A DNA stretch of 64,000 nucleotides from assembly GCA_028285495.1 (NCBI GenBank), contig JANQPB010000036.1:1-64000 (forward strand), written 5' to 3'. Positions 43,579 to 51,091 of the stretch are shown piece by piece. Within the stretch, counting starts at the first letter, position 1. Every line of letters begins with the position of its first letter. The position numbers were made by a program, and so were the translations under genes. The notes beneath the pieces were generated by a model. It was not told the DNA's origin. It ran no database searches and saw nothing but the letters and a program-made list of their open reading frames with translations. This DNA is from Acidimicrobiales bacterium (GTDB taxonomy: Bacteria > Actinomycetota > Acidimicrobiia > Acidimicrobiales > SZUA-35).

Positions 43579-45528
43579 ATGACCACGCAACCGCCGGCAG
43601 CAGACGACGGTGACCTGGTGCGCCAGGTCACCGTCCTGGCCGACGCCGTGTTCCCCTTCGCTCGCGCCAACGCCGACGACTCGTGGTCGATCGAGGCGCT
43701 GCAGTCGATCGGCCATCGCTGGAAGGACGCCCGAGCAGCCGTGGTGATCGCCGGCGAGGTCTCGACCGGCAAGTCGCAGTTGCTCAACGCCCTGATCGGC
43801 CAGGAGCTGCTGCCAACCGATTTCAAGGCCAAGAGCAGCACCTGGGTCCAGCTGTCGCATGCGCCCGACTTCCGGGCGCATGCTCAGCTCCGCCTCGGCG
43901 AGGACACGCTGCAGTGGCTGCCGGTGATCGCCACCGACCTCGACGTCTACCTGAGCGTCGACGGCGAGGGGCAGCTCCGCAAGCGCCACGGCCGCGACGC
44001 CAAGGTGTTGACCGTGGAGATCGGGGTTCCCTCGCCCCTGCTGGCCCAGGGCCTCATCCTCATCGACACGCCGGGGGTCGGCGGGCTCGACGCCGCCCAC
44101 CGGCTGGCCGCGCTCTCGGGACTGACCAACGCCGACGCCGTGATCGTGACGACCAAGCCGGGCCAGCCGATCAGCGTCTCGGAGCGCCGGTTCCTGGCCG
44201 AGGCCATCGATCGCGTCGACCTGTGCCTGCTGGTCTCCACCCACCGCGACCAGGTGGCCGAGCCGGACGAGGCGCTGCGACAGGACCTGGCGCTCCTCAC
44301 CGACGCCGCCGAGTGGACGGCGATCCTGGGAGGCGACGCCATCGGCGCTGCGGCGCTGGCCGAACGGCTCCGCACCCTGCCGGCCGTCTCCGTCTCGTCG
44401 GTCAATGCGCTCGCCGCGCAACTGGTCGACGGCGACGCCCGGCAGCGGCTCGTCGACGCGGCCAACGTGACGGTGCTCGAGGAGATGTTGGCCCGCGACG
44501 TACTGGGGCGGGTGGTGGAGATCCACCGGCGCCGAATCGTCACGCTGTGTCGACGGCTCAGCACCGGCATCGCCACCACGGCCCGGGAGCGTCACGGCCT
44601 GCTCTCGGGCGCCGGAGACGCCGTCGCCGCCCTCGAGCACCGGCAGCGGCGCCTGCACCGATGGCGGGAGGGGAACGGTGACTTCTGGCGGAAGGAGTTC
44701 ACCGAGGAGCTGAACGCCGGACTGCGCACCGAGCTCTCCGAGTTGGCCACCAGGCGCTCGGACGAGCTCAAGACCGAGTACTGGACGAAGATGGCCGACC
44801 TGTCCCGTGCCGAGCTCCAGACCACCGTCGATGCGCTCCGGGAGACGCCGGGCGCGGTCCTGACCGAGATGCTGGCGCTTGCCGGGGATGGCATCGCCGA
44901 GGCCACCGCCAGGGTTCGGACGCTGCTCGTCGAGGACGACCTCGATCGGCCGCTCGCCGATCTCCAGGCTGCGGCTGATGCCGGCCGGAACCTCCGGCCG
45001 GAGTGGGTCGAGCCGGACGCTGCGCCCGTCTCGACCGACGATCTGGTCCGAGGTCTCTACGGGGGCATGGCCGGAGCCGGCGTCACGAGCCTCGTCGTCA
45101 CCGGTCTGGCGAACGCCGGGGTGGCGCTGCCCTTCGCCTCGATTCCGATCCTGTGGCCGTTTGCCATCGGGGCGACGGCGATGAGCTTCTGGACCTACCG
45201 CAAGCGACAGAAGCAGCGCACGGTCGAGCAGGCCAGGGAGTTGCTCGCCGAGGTCCGCCAGATCATCGTCGACGACGTGGTCGACCGAGCCTGGGAGGCG
45301 AGCAAGCAGACCGCCGACGTGGTGATGGCCGAGATCGAGGCCGGGCTCGATGAGCTGGCCAAGCGGGCGGCCGACGACCAGGCGTTGATCGCCGATGCCG
45401 CCAGGCTCGCCGCCGATCCGGCCGAGCGTCGGGCCCGGCTCGACGGGTTGGCGGCGCTGGCGGCCGAGGCCGACGCGTTCACGGCCAGAGCCGATGAGCT
45501 CCTCGACGCGCTCCCGGCGGCGGGGTGA
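43579..45528 (+). CDS. Dynamin-like GTPase with membrane hairpin (IniA-like)
   Basis: A 649-residue large GTPase. The P-loop is IAGEVSTGKSQLLNALIG (about 57-74), switch I includes KAKSSTWVQL, switch II is LIDTPGVGGLD (about 161-171) and VSTHRDQV fills the base-recognition position. Long helices form a stalk (about 300-480), and two adjacent hydrophobic segments (AGAGVTSLVVTGLANAGVAL and SIPILWPFAIGATAMSFW, about 500-540) make a membrane-inserting paddle before a final helical bundle. This is the bacterial dynamin-like (IniA/LeoA) architecture. The ATG has GAGGAG 6 nt upstream. The gene overlaps the sigma-factor gene by GTGA. It probably hetero-assembles with the 474-residue GTPase. Confidence 0.85.
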   Translation: MTTQPPAADDGDLVRQVTVLADAVFPFARANADDSWSIEALQSIGHRWKDARAAVVIAGEVSTGKSQLLNALIGQELLPTDFKAKSSTWVQLSHAPDFRAHAQLRLGEDTLQWLPVIATDLDVYLSVDGEGQLRKRHGRDAKVLTVEIGVPSPLLAQGLILIDTPGVGGLDAAHRLAALSGLTNADAVIVTTKPGQPISVSERRFLAEAIDRVDLCLLVSTHRDQVAEPDEALRQDLALLTDAAEWTAILGGDAIGAAALAERLRTLPAVSVSSVNALAAQLVDGDARQRLVDAANVTVLEEMLARDVLGRVVEIHRRRIVTLCRRLSTGIATTARERHGLLSGAGDAVAALEHRQRRLHRWREGNGDFWRKEFTEELNAGLRTELSELATRRSDELKTEYWTKMADLSRAELQTTVDALRETPGAVLTEMLALAGDGIAEATARVRTLLVEDDLDRPLADLQAAADAGRNLRPEWVEPDAAPVSTDDLVRGLYGGMAGAGVTSLVVTGLANAGVALPFASIPILWPFAIGATAMSFWTYRKRQKQRTVEQARELLAEVRQIIVDDVVDRAWEASKQTADVVMAEIEAGLDELAKRAADDQALIADAARLAADPAERRARLDGLAALAAEADAFTARADELLDALPAAG

Positions 45529-46148
45529 GCGGCCGTCCACCCGCCGATCGCTCGCAGGTCTGGTCTGGCAGGAGCCGGCCAGAGCTCGGGGCGGACGACC
45601 TCGGTCGCGCCGCCAGGGCGGCCGACGGTGATCCGAGAGCCGTCGCCGACCTGGTTCGGGACATGGCCCCGATCGTCGACGGTCTGGCCAGGGCCGCCTG
45701 TCGCCGCCAACCGGCAGAGGCACCCGACCTGGCCCAGGAGGCGTTGATCGCCTGCCTCGATCCCGACACCTTGCGGGGCTACGGCGGCCGAGGCTCGTTG
45801 CGGGGATACCTCCGGGTCGTCGCCCACTGGCGGATCCTGTCGATCGTGCGCACGCGGGCGTGGTCCCACCGTCAGCACCAGCAGGAGTTCGACCCCCAGT
45901 GGGCGGGGAGCGCGACCGATCCGCCGGTCGAGGTCGAGGCCCAGGGGGCGGCGTTCCTCGATGCGTTGGCCGATGCCCTGGTCGACGAGCCGGCACGGGT
46001 CGAGCTGATCCTCCGGGCCAAGGCCGACGGCATGACCGACGACGAGCTGGCGGCGGCGCTGGACTGCCCGCCCGGCACGATCAAGAGCACGTGGCATCGG
46101 GCCCGCCGGCGGCTGGCCTCGAAACTCGGTGCCTGGGAGCAGACATGA
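45525..46148 (+). CDS. ECF-like RNA polymerase sigma factor
   Basis: A 207-residue protein with sigma region 2 (DPRAVADLVRDMAPIVDG, PDLAQEALIACLDPDTL, RGSLRGYLRVVAHWRIL; about 38-105) and region 4 (AKADGMTDDELAAALDCPPGT then IKSTWHRARRRLASKLG; about 160-203). It belongs to the ECF/group 4 type. The GTG start overlaps the dynamin stop (GTGA) and its stop overlaps the next ATG. Co-translation with the GTPases is unusual for a sigma factor and suggests it reports on, or autoregulates, the module. No typical zinc anti-sigma factor is present; the following 121-aa acidic protein takes that position. Confidence 0.85.
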   Translation: MSGRPPADRSQVWSGRSRPELGADDLGRAARAADGDPRAVADLVRDMAPIVDGLARAACRRQPAEAPDLAQEALIACLDPDTLRGYGGRGSLRGYLRVVAHWRILSIVRTRAWSHRQHQQEFDPQWAGSATDPPVEVEAQGAAFLDALADALVDEPARVELILRAKADGMTDDELAAALDCPPGTIKSTWHRARRRLASKLGAWEQT

Positions 46149-46510
46149 GCGACATCAACGACTTCGATGGCTCGATCGATCCGGCGGAAGCTCCGCCGGG
46201 GCCGCCGGAGGCGGCGCCGATCCCGGCTGAGCTGGAACCGACCGGCGACGGGGGCTCGGGCGAGCCGGCCGGGCACGACTCCTCCGACGGTGGGGGCGCC
46301 GATCCCGAGCACACCGACGATCTCGCAGCCGTGAGTCAGCTGCTGGAGCGCGACCTGGCCGATCCGGAGCCAACGTGGGGTACCGACCCCCGAGTCGAAC
46401 CGGTCGACGAGGGCCTCCGGGTCCTGTTCGCCGCGACGCCTGGCCCGGAGTCCGAGGTCGCCGATCTCATGGCCCGAGTGCTCGATCAGCTCGGTGTCGA
46501 CGAGCGCTGA
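46145..46510 (+). CDS. Small acidic protein following the sigma factor
   Basis: A 121-residue acidic protein of unknown family starting MSDINDFDGSIDPAEAP. It has a disordered Pro/Glu/Gly N-terminal half and a helical C-terminal half (LAAVSQLLERDLADPEP and EVADLMARVLDQLGVDER). It has no membrane helix and no HxxxCxxC zinc motif, so it is not a standard anti-sigma factor. It overlaps the sigma gene by ATGA, so regulation of that sigma factor is a reasonable but unproven guess. It is the last gene of the array. Confidence 0.7.
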   Translation: MSDINDFDGSIDPAEAPPGPPEAAPIPAELEPTGDGGSGEPAGHDSSDGGGADPEHTDDLAAVSQLLERDLADPEPTWGTDPRVEPVDEGLRVLFAATPGPESEVADLMARVLDQLGVDER

Positions 46511-46611
46511 CCGCGGCGTCGACCGGGACCGTCGGCCACACCAACGCAGCCGCAATCCGGGGCGTCGGGCGAACGGGCAAGCGGTGTTCTCGAAAGTCTG
46601 ACCTTCCGGCC

Positions 46612-46641
46612 CTGACCCGGAAATCCCGCACGAAGTACGCT
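46612..46641 (+). promoter_or_regulatory. Putative promoter of the double-amidase gene
   Basis: CTGACC (46612-46617), an 18-nt spacer and TACGCT (46636-46641) form a plausible housekeeping-like promoter in the 217-bp gap before the amidase gene. The transcript would have a leader of about 80 nt. The -10 matches the one in front of tRNA-Ala. Confidence 0.4.
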
Positions 46642-46727
46642 GGGCACGGCGAGAACAGAGAAGCTGGCGAGTCGGCAAACCTGGTGTCTCGAGGTGGCCG
46701 GCACCTACAGTCGATCGGAAGAGGTTC

Positions 46728-49700
46728 GTGGTGATGTCTGGCCTCGCTCGGCGCATACATGAGGGAAACCGCCGGCTCCGTCCGGCCGTGCTTTGGCTTC
46801 CTGTTGCCATCGCGTCGGTCGCCATCGTGTCGTTTGTGCTGCTGGTCGACGACCGGCCGACCGCAGCCCAGACCGGCTTCTCGTGCAGCGTGTCGATCGA
46901 CGACCGCAACCCGAACCGGAGCCAGTGGATCAACGTCACCATCCAGGTCACCGACAACGAACCCGACTACTACGGCCAGTTCCTCGGGCTGACCCGCGAG
47001 GGGTCACCGGTCCCCGACAGCCAGGTCACCCGTGACGGCAACACGTATCGCTACCGACACTTCGTCTTCGGCAACCCGAGAACGATCTCGCTGAGCGCCA
47101 GCTTCGCCATCCTCAGCGTGATCGAGAGCACCGGCGACCTGACCGGCACCGTCGACGAGGGAAGCCCCGGCGGCAACATCGACGAGGGCGCGATCGTCGA
47201 CGGCGGCAGCGGTCTCGCCAGCTTCCAGACCGGGGGCTTCGGCTGCGCCAACTCGTTCACGATCCAGTCGGCCAGCGTCGGCTTCGACAACACCGAACCG
47301 CAGCGCGGCGAGTCGATCGTGCTGTCCGGCCAGGGCTATCCACTCGGGGGCGGTGCACTGGTGCTGCCGGTCAACACGACCGCGTGCTCCGAGGCGGCCG
47401 GCGAGTTCGTGAGGGCGGACAGCGCGGGCCGGTTCAGCCAGCGGATCGACCTGAGCCCGACGATGGCGCCTGGCCGCTACACGGTCGTCGTGTGCACCCT
47501 CGTCGGCGAGTTCTCCTACGCTCCGGAGGCCTCGGCCTCGTTCACGGTGGTCAACGCCGACCCCGAGGTCACCATCACCGCCCCCGAGTCGGTGGTGCGG
47601 GGCCAGCCGGTGCGGGTGACGGCCTCGGTCACCGACCCGGACGACGAGCCGACCGAGGTCTCCTGGGAGCTCCTCGACAGCGACGGCACCGTGCTCGACA
47701 GCCAGACCGGCGGTCTGACCTACTCGGTCGACCCCGCCGACGTGCCCGAGATCGTCGAGGTCGGCAGCTATACGGTGGTGGCAACGGCGACGGACGAGCT
47801 CGGTGGCGAGGACCGGGCCGACTTCACGTTCGCCATCGAGAACGCCGAACCGACCATCAGCATCGACTGCCCGTCGACGGCCCGATTCGCGCAGGCCGTC
47901 GAGATCCCGGCCACCGTGACCGACGACGTCGACGGCACGGTCGTCGCCTGGACCACGTCGTTGGGCGACGAGGGGACCGGCACCAGTTTCGTCCCCGATC
48001 TCGATCGGGCCGGCGACGTCGAGATCACCGCGACGGCCACCGACAGCGACGGCGCGACCGCCAGCGACGCCTGCACCATCGGGGTCGCGGCCCGCCCGAC
48101 CACCTCGGAGACGACCGAGGACCCGGATCCGCCCCCGAGCTCCGATCCGACCGAGACAACCGACACGACCGAGGAGCCGGACGAGACCACCGAGACCGAC
48201 CCGGAGGCACCGTCGACATCGGACACCACGATCGCCACCAGCACCCCGACGACCGAGGGCCCGGACGACGACGGCGGCATCGGCACACCGGGACAGGTGG
48301 GGCTCGGGCTCGGGGCCCTCGCCGCGGCCGGCGGCGCGGTGATCGTGGGCGCCCGCCGACGGCGCCCGGACGCACCGGACCCGGCCGGGGCCCCGCCCGA
48401 CCCCTGCGCCACGCCGCGCCAGGTGTCGGACCGGGCCGACCAGGAGGCCATCATCGCCCGCCAGGAGGCCGACACCGCAGCGGAGGCCGTGTTCCACGCC
48501 GAGGCCAACCTCTCGGAGATGCAGGCCCGCCTGGCCGAGTGCGAGGGGCCGGCCGGCGACCGCTCGACGTTCGGGGCCGTCCCCTTCGCCCCCCGTCGCG
48601 ATCGCCAGCCCCCGGTGGCGGCCGAGGACTACGTGCTGTTGACCGTCCCCAACCCGAACGCGCCGCTGACCGGGAGCGGGCAGGGCTGGTACCACTTCCG
48701 CCCCGACCGGAAGGTCGACGCCATCGTGGTCCACTCGGTCCAACCCGAGATCCTCCCCGATGGCCTCCAGTCGGCGGCCGGGGCCGCGGCCTTCCTCACC
48801 ATGACCGACATCGAGATGTCGGCCCACGCCGCGGTCGACGGCCGCGGCGCCATCGAGCTCCTGCCGAGCTCGACCCACGACGCCCGCCACACTCCGTCAC
48901 ACGACGCCACCACGGCCGCGGTCATGGTCGTCGCCCCCTCCGGCCCCTGGGGTGACGGACTCCTCGATCACCTGGCCACCACGCTGGCCGAGCTGTGCCG
49001 CCGGCACGAGCTCCCACCGACGATGGTCGACCAGGCCGACCTGGATGGCGGCAAGCAGGGTCTGATCGCAGCGTCGGAGCTGACCGGCGATCCCCCGGCC
49101 CCAGTCAGCTGGGCCGAGATGGCGGAGCGGGTGGCCGGTGAGCTCGACGGGATGGCGGCGCCGGCGGCCGCCGTCGGTCGCCTGCCGCGGGCCGGCGACG
49201 ACCCGTGCGCCGGGCTCCGTGACGAGGTCGCGGCCGCCGAGGCCGACCTCGAACAGGCGAAGGCCGAGGCCGCGGACGCCGAGGCCAGGGCCAGCGAGGC
49301 CGAGGCCAGAGCCGCCGATCGAGGCAAGGACCTCTACGACTGCGAGTGCGACAACGAGCTGGAGCCGGTCCTCCGCCGCCCTGCGCCGGGCCGCGAGCCG
49401 GATGACATCGACGACGATCCCAACCGCTTCTACCTCGTGGCCAACGAGAACCCCTACGCCCCGATGCGGTCGAACGGGAAGCGCGGCTGGTACCGGCCCT
49501 ACCGTCTCGGCCCCATCCGGGGGCTGGTCATCCACACCGCCGAGGGGGTGATCGACCCGGCGCTCGACCCGGCCGGCAGCGTGGCCCGGTACTTCGCCGA
49601 GACCGAGCGGACGGCATCGGCTCACGCCGTCACCGACAGCCTCCGCCGGGTCGATCTGGTCCCCGACCGCTACACCGCGTTCCACGCCAGGGGCGGCAAC

Positions 49701-49988
49701 GCCAACGGGCTCGGCCTGGAGATCGGCTACCACGCCCACCGGTGGGGCTCCGATCCGGCGCTCGAGACCGGACTCCTCGAGCAGGCCGCCCTGTGGGCGG
49801 CCGAGAAGTGCTTCCTCTACGACATCCCGCGGGCTCGGGTGAGCGCCTCGCAGTGGGCCACCGGGCAACGGGGCTTCATCAGTCATGCCGAGCTCGACCC
49901 GGCCCGCCGCTCGGACCCCGGTCCCGAGTTCCCGTGGGATCGCTTCCTGGCCCTGGTCGAAGGCCACGTCGGTCGCTGGCGCCAGTAG
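46728..49988 (+). CDS. Giant membrane protein with Ig-like repeats and two amidase_2 domains
   Basis: A 1086-residue protein. An N-terminal hydrophobic segment (about 19-42) is a signal peptide or anchor. Ig/PKD-like repeats follow (about 45-460; ADPEVTITAPESVVRGQPVRV, DATDELGGEDRADFTF-like motifs), then a Thr/Glu/Asp linker and a second membrane helix (about 523-545) ending in RRRR. The C-terminal half has a degenerate amidase_2 domain (about 660-790; AIVVHSVQPE, SAHAAVDGRG), an Ala/Glu coiled coil (about 830-868) and a better-preserved amidase_2 domain (about 925-1080; GLVIHTAEG, FHARGGNANGLGLEIGYHAH, FISHAELDPARRSDPGPEFPW). The family cuts N-acetylmuramoyl-L-alanine bonds of peptidoglycan. 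By the positive-inside rule the amidases would face the cytoplasm, which is odd. GAAGAGG precedes GTG 46728, GTG 46731 and ATG 46734; any could start. Confidence 0.85.
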   Translation: MVMSGLARRIHEGNRRLRPAVLWLPVAIASVAIVSFVLLVDDRPTAAQTGFSCSVSIDDRNPNRSQWINVTIQVTDNEPDYYGQFLGLTREGSPVPDSQVTRDGNTYRYRHFVFGNPRTISLSASFAILSVIESTGDLTGTVDEGSPGGNIDEGAIVDGGSGLASFQTGGFGCANSFTIQSASVGFDNTEPQRGESIVLSGQGYPLGGGALVLPVNTTACSEAAGEFVRADSAGRFSQRIDLSPTMAPGRYTVVVCTLVGEFSYAPEASASFTVVNADPEVTITAPESVVRGQPVRVTASVTDPDDEPTEVSWELLDSDGTVLDSQTGGLTYSVDPADVPEIVEVGSYTVVATATDELGGEDRADFTFAIENAEPTISIDCPSTARFAQAVEIPATVTDDVDGTVVAWTTSLGDEGTGTSFVPDLDRAGDVEITATATDSDGATASDACTIGVAARPTTSETTEDPDPPPSSDPTETTDTTEEPDETTETDPEAPSTSDTTIATSTPTTEGPDDDGGIGTPGQVGLGLGALAAAGGAVIVGARRRRPDAPDPAGAPPDPCATPRQVSDRADQEAIIARQEADTAAEAVFHAEANLSEMQARLAECEGPAGDRSTFGAVPFAPRRDRQPPVAAEDYVLLTVPNPNAPLTGSGQGWYHFRPDRKVDAIVVHSVQPEILPDGLQSAAGAAAFLTMTDIEMSAHAAVDGRGAIELLPSSTHDARHTPSHDATTAAVMVVAPSGPWGDGLLDHLATTLAELCRRHELPPTMVDQADLDGGKQGLIAASELTGDPPAPVSWAEMAERVAGELDGMAAPAAAVGRLPRAGDDPCAGLRDEVAAAEADLEQAKAEAADAEARASEAEARAADRGKDLYDCECDNELEPVLRRPAPGREPDDIDDDPNRFYLVANENPYAPMRSNGKRGWYRPYRLGPIRGLVIHTAEGVIDPALDPAGSVARYFAETERTASAHAVTDSLRRVDLVPDRYTAFHARGGNANGLGLEIGYHAHRWGSDPALETGLLEQAALWAAEKCFLYDIPRARVSASQWATGQRGFISHAELDPARRSDPGPEFPWDRFLALVEGHVGRWRQ

Positions 49989-50030
49989 AGGCGGGGCGGC
50001 GCAGCTCGGATGGCCCGGCCCGGCGCCGGA

Positions 50031-51008
50031 TCAGCCGTCGAAGCGGAAGAACGAGATCTCGGAGAGGGCCAGATCGGTGGCGAACGCCGGGTTCTCCCAG
50101 CCGTCGCCGAGGTAGATCGCCAACACCCGGATGGTGACCGATCCGGTGACCCCGAACGGCTGCTCGATGGTCTGGGGGGTGTCGCTGTCGTGGAGACCGA
50201 CCGTGAAGGTCTGGGTGTCGGTCACGACCTCGACCTCGGCGATGCGGCTGTTGTTCTGGAACGTCGTCTCGCTCTTGGTGTAACCGTTGATCAACTCGAT
50301 GCGGGCGAGGTCGATCGGCGAGGCGAACGTGTAGGTGAGCGTCTCGCCCTCGCCGCTCCCGGTCTGGCGCGAGTGGCTGTTCCACGCCGTGGCCAGGTCG
50401 CCGTCGAGGGTGTTGGCCGGGCCGTAGCTGGTCGCGCCGTCGTCAGGCAGGACGCTCGACGCCGCTGCGCTGACCCCGGACAGGTCGACGGCGACCACGG
50501 CCCGGTCGTCCGGTTCCCCGACCGTGACGGAGGTGACGTCACCCTCGACGACGTCGTCATCCGACGGCCGGGTGAGAGCCCAGACCGCCCCGCCGGCGAC
50601 GATGACGGCGGCCGCCACCAACGCTGCGATCACGCCGCCCGAGATCTCCCGACGGGGTCGGATGGGTTCGGGCACGGGCTCGCGTTGCGGTGCCCCGGCC
50701 TGGCCGAGCTGCAGCCCGCACACCGAGCAGAGGGTCCGCGCCGGCTCGTTCGGATGGCCGGCCGGGCACATCACCATCGGCCCCGGGTCGTGGTTGACCG
50801 GTGGTTGTGGCATCGCCGTCGTCCGCTCCGGCTGCGGGATCGGAGCCGGACCGCTCTCGCCGGGAAGCCGCCCGGGATTGTGGCTGGCGGTCAGGTCACC
50901 GGACGCCACGTCATCGACGTAGAGGGGATAGCCGCACTGGCAGAAGCCCTCGGCCGCCGGGTGCTGCCGCCCACAGGTCGGGCAAATGATCGGGCTCACC
51001 GGCACCAT
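50031..51008 (-). CDS. Zinc-ribbon membrane protein with discoidin-like domain
   Basis: A 325-residue protein. The cytoplasmic N-terminus has two zinc-ribbon-like Cys clusters (ICPTCGRQHPAAEGFCQCG and MCPAGHPNEPARTLCSVCG). A proline-rich linker, one membrane helix (about 123-146) and an extracellular beta-sandwich (about 185-320; GPANTLDGDLATAWNSHS, IDLARIELINGYTKS) follow. The last part resembles the discoidin/NADase-type glycan-binding domain. It could bind glycans or envelope material outside while the ribbons bind partners inside. The ATG at 51008 is very close to a TAGGAT box; a GTG at 50999 would be leaderless. It lies between the amidase gene and a divergent PASTA gene. Confidence 0.82.
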   Translation of the reverse strand: MVPVSPIICPTCGRQHPAAEGFCQCGYPLYVDDVASGDLTASHNPGRLPGESGPAPIPQPERTTAMPQPPVNHDPGPMVMCPAGHPNEPARTLCSVCGLQLGQAGAPQREPVPEPIRPRREISGGVIAALVAAAVIVAGGAVWALTRPSDDDVVEGDVTSVTVGEPDDRAVVAVDLSGVSAAASSVLPDDGATSYGPANTLDGDLATAWNSHSRQTGSGEGETLTYTFASPIDLARIELINGYTKSETTFQNNSRIAEVEVVTDTQTFTVGLHDSDTPQTIEQPFGVTGSVTIRVLAIYLGDGWENPAFATDLALSEISFFRFDG

Positions 51009-51012
51009 CCTA
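51007..51012 (-). promoter_or_regulatory. Putative -10 box (TAGGAT), leaderless start
   Basis: TAGGAT on the minus strand is followed by 7 nt and a GTG (50999) in frame with the zinc-ribbon gene, three codons inside the ATG start. If used, the true start is 50999 and the mRNA is leaderless. Confidence 0.35.
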
Positions 51013-51063
51013 CGGGTTGACGGTCGAGCGCTGAACGCGATGGCTCGACCTCGGGGCCACCAC

Positions 51064-51069
51064 TAGTAT
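51064..51069 (+). promoter_or_regulatory. Putative -10 box (TAGTAT) for the PASTA gene
   Basis: TAGTAT lies in the 83-bp gap between divergent genes and would give a short leader that includes the ggaggg Shine-Dalgarno before the ATG at 51092. No clear -35 is seen. Confidence 0.35.
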
Positions 51070-51091
51070 CGCCGTGGGAGGGAAACGAACG

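Noticed and set aside
42955..45996. 1013-codon minus-strand frame
   Set aside because: It is antisense to the GrpE-like, dynamin and sigma genes. The plus frames carry P-loops, sigma regions and coupled starts.
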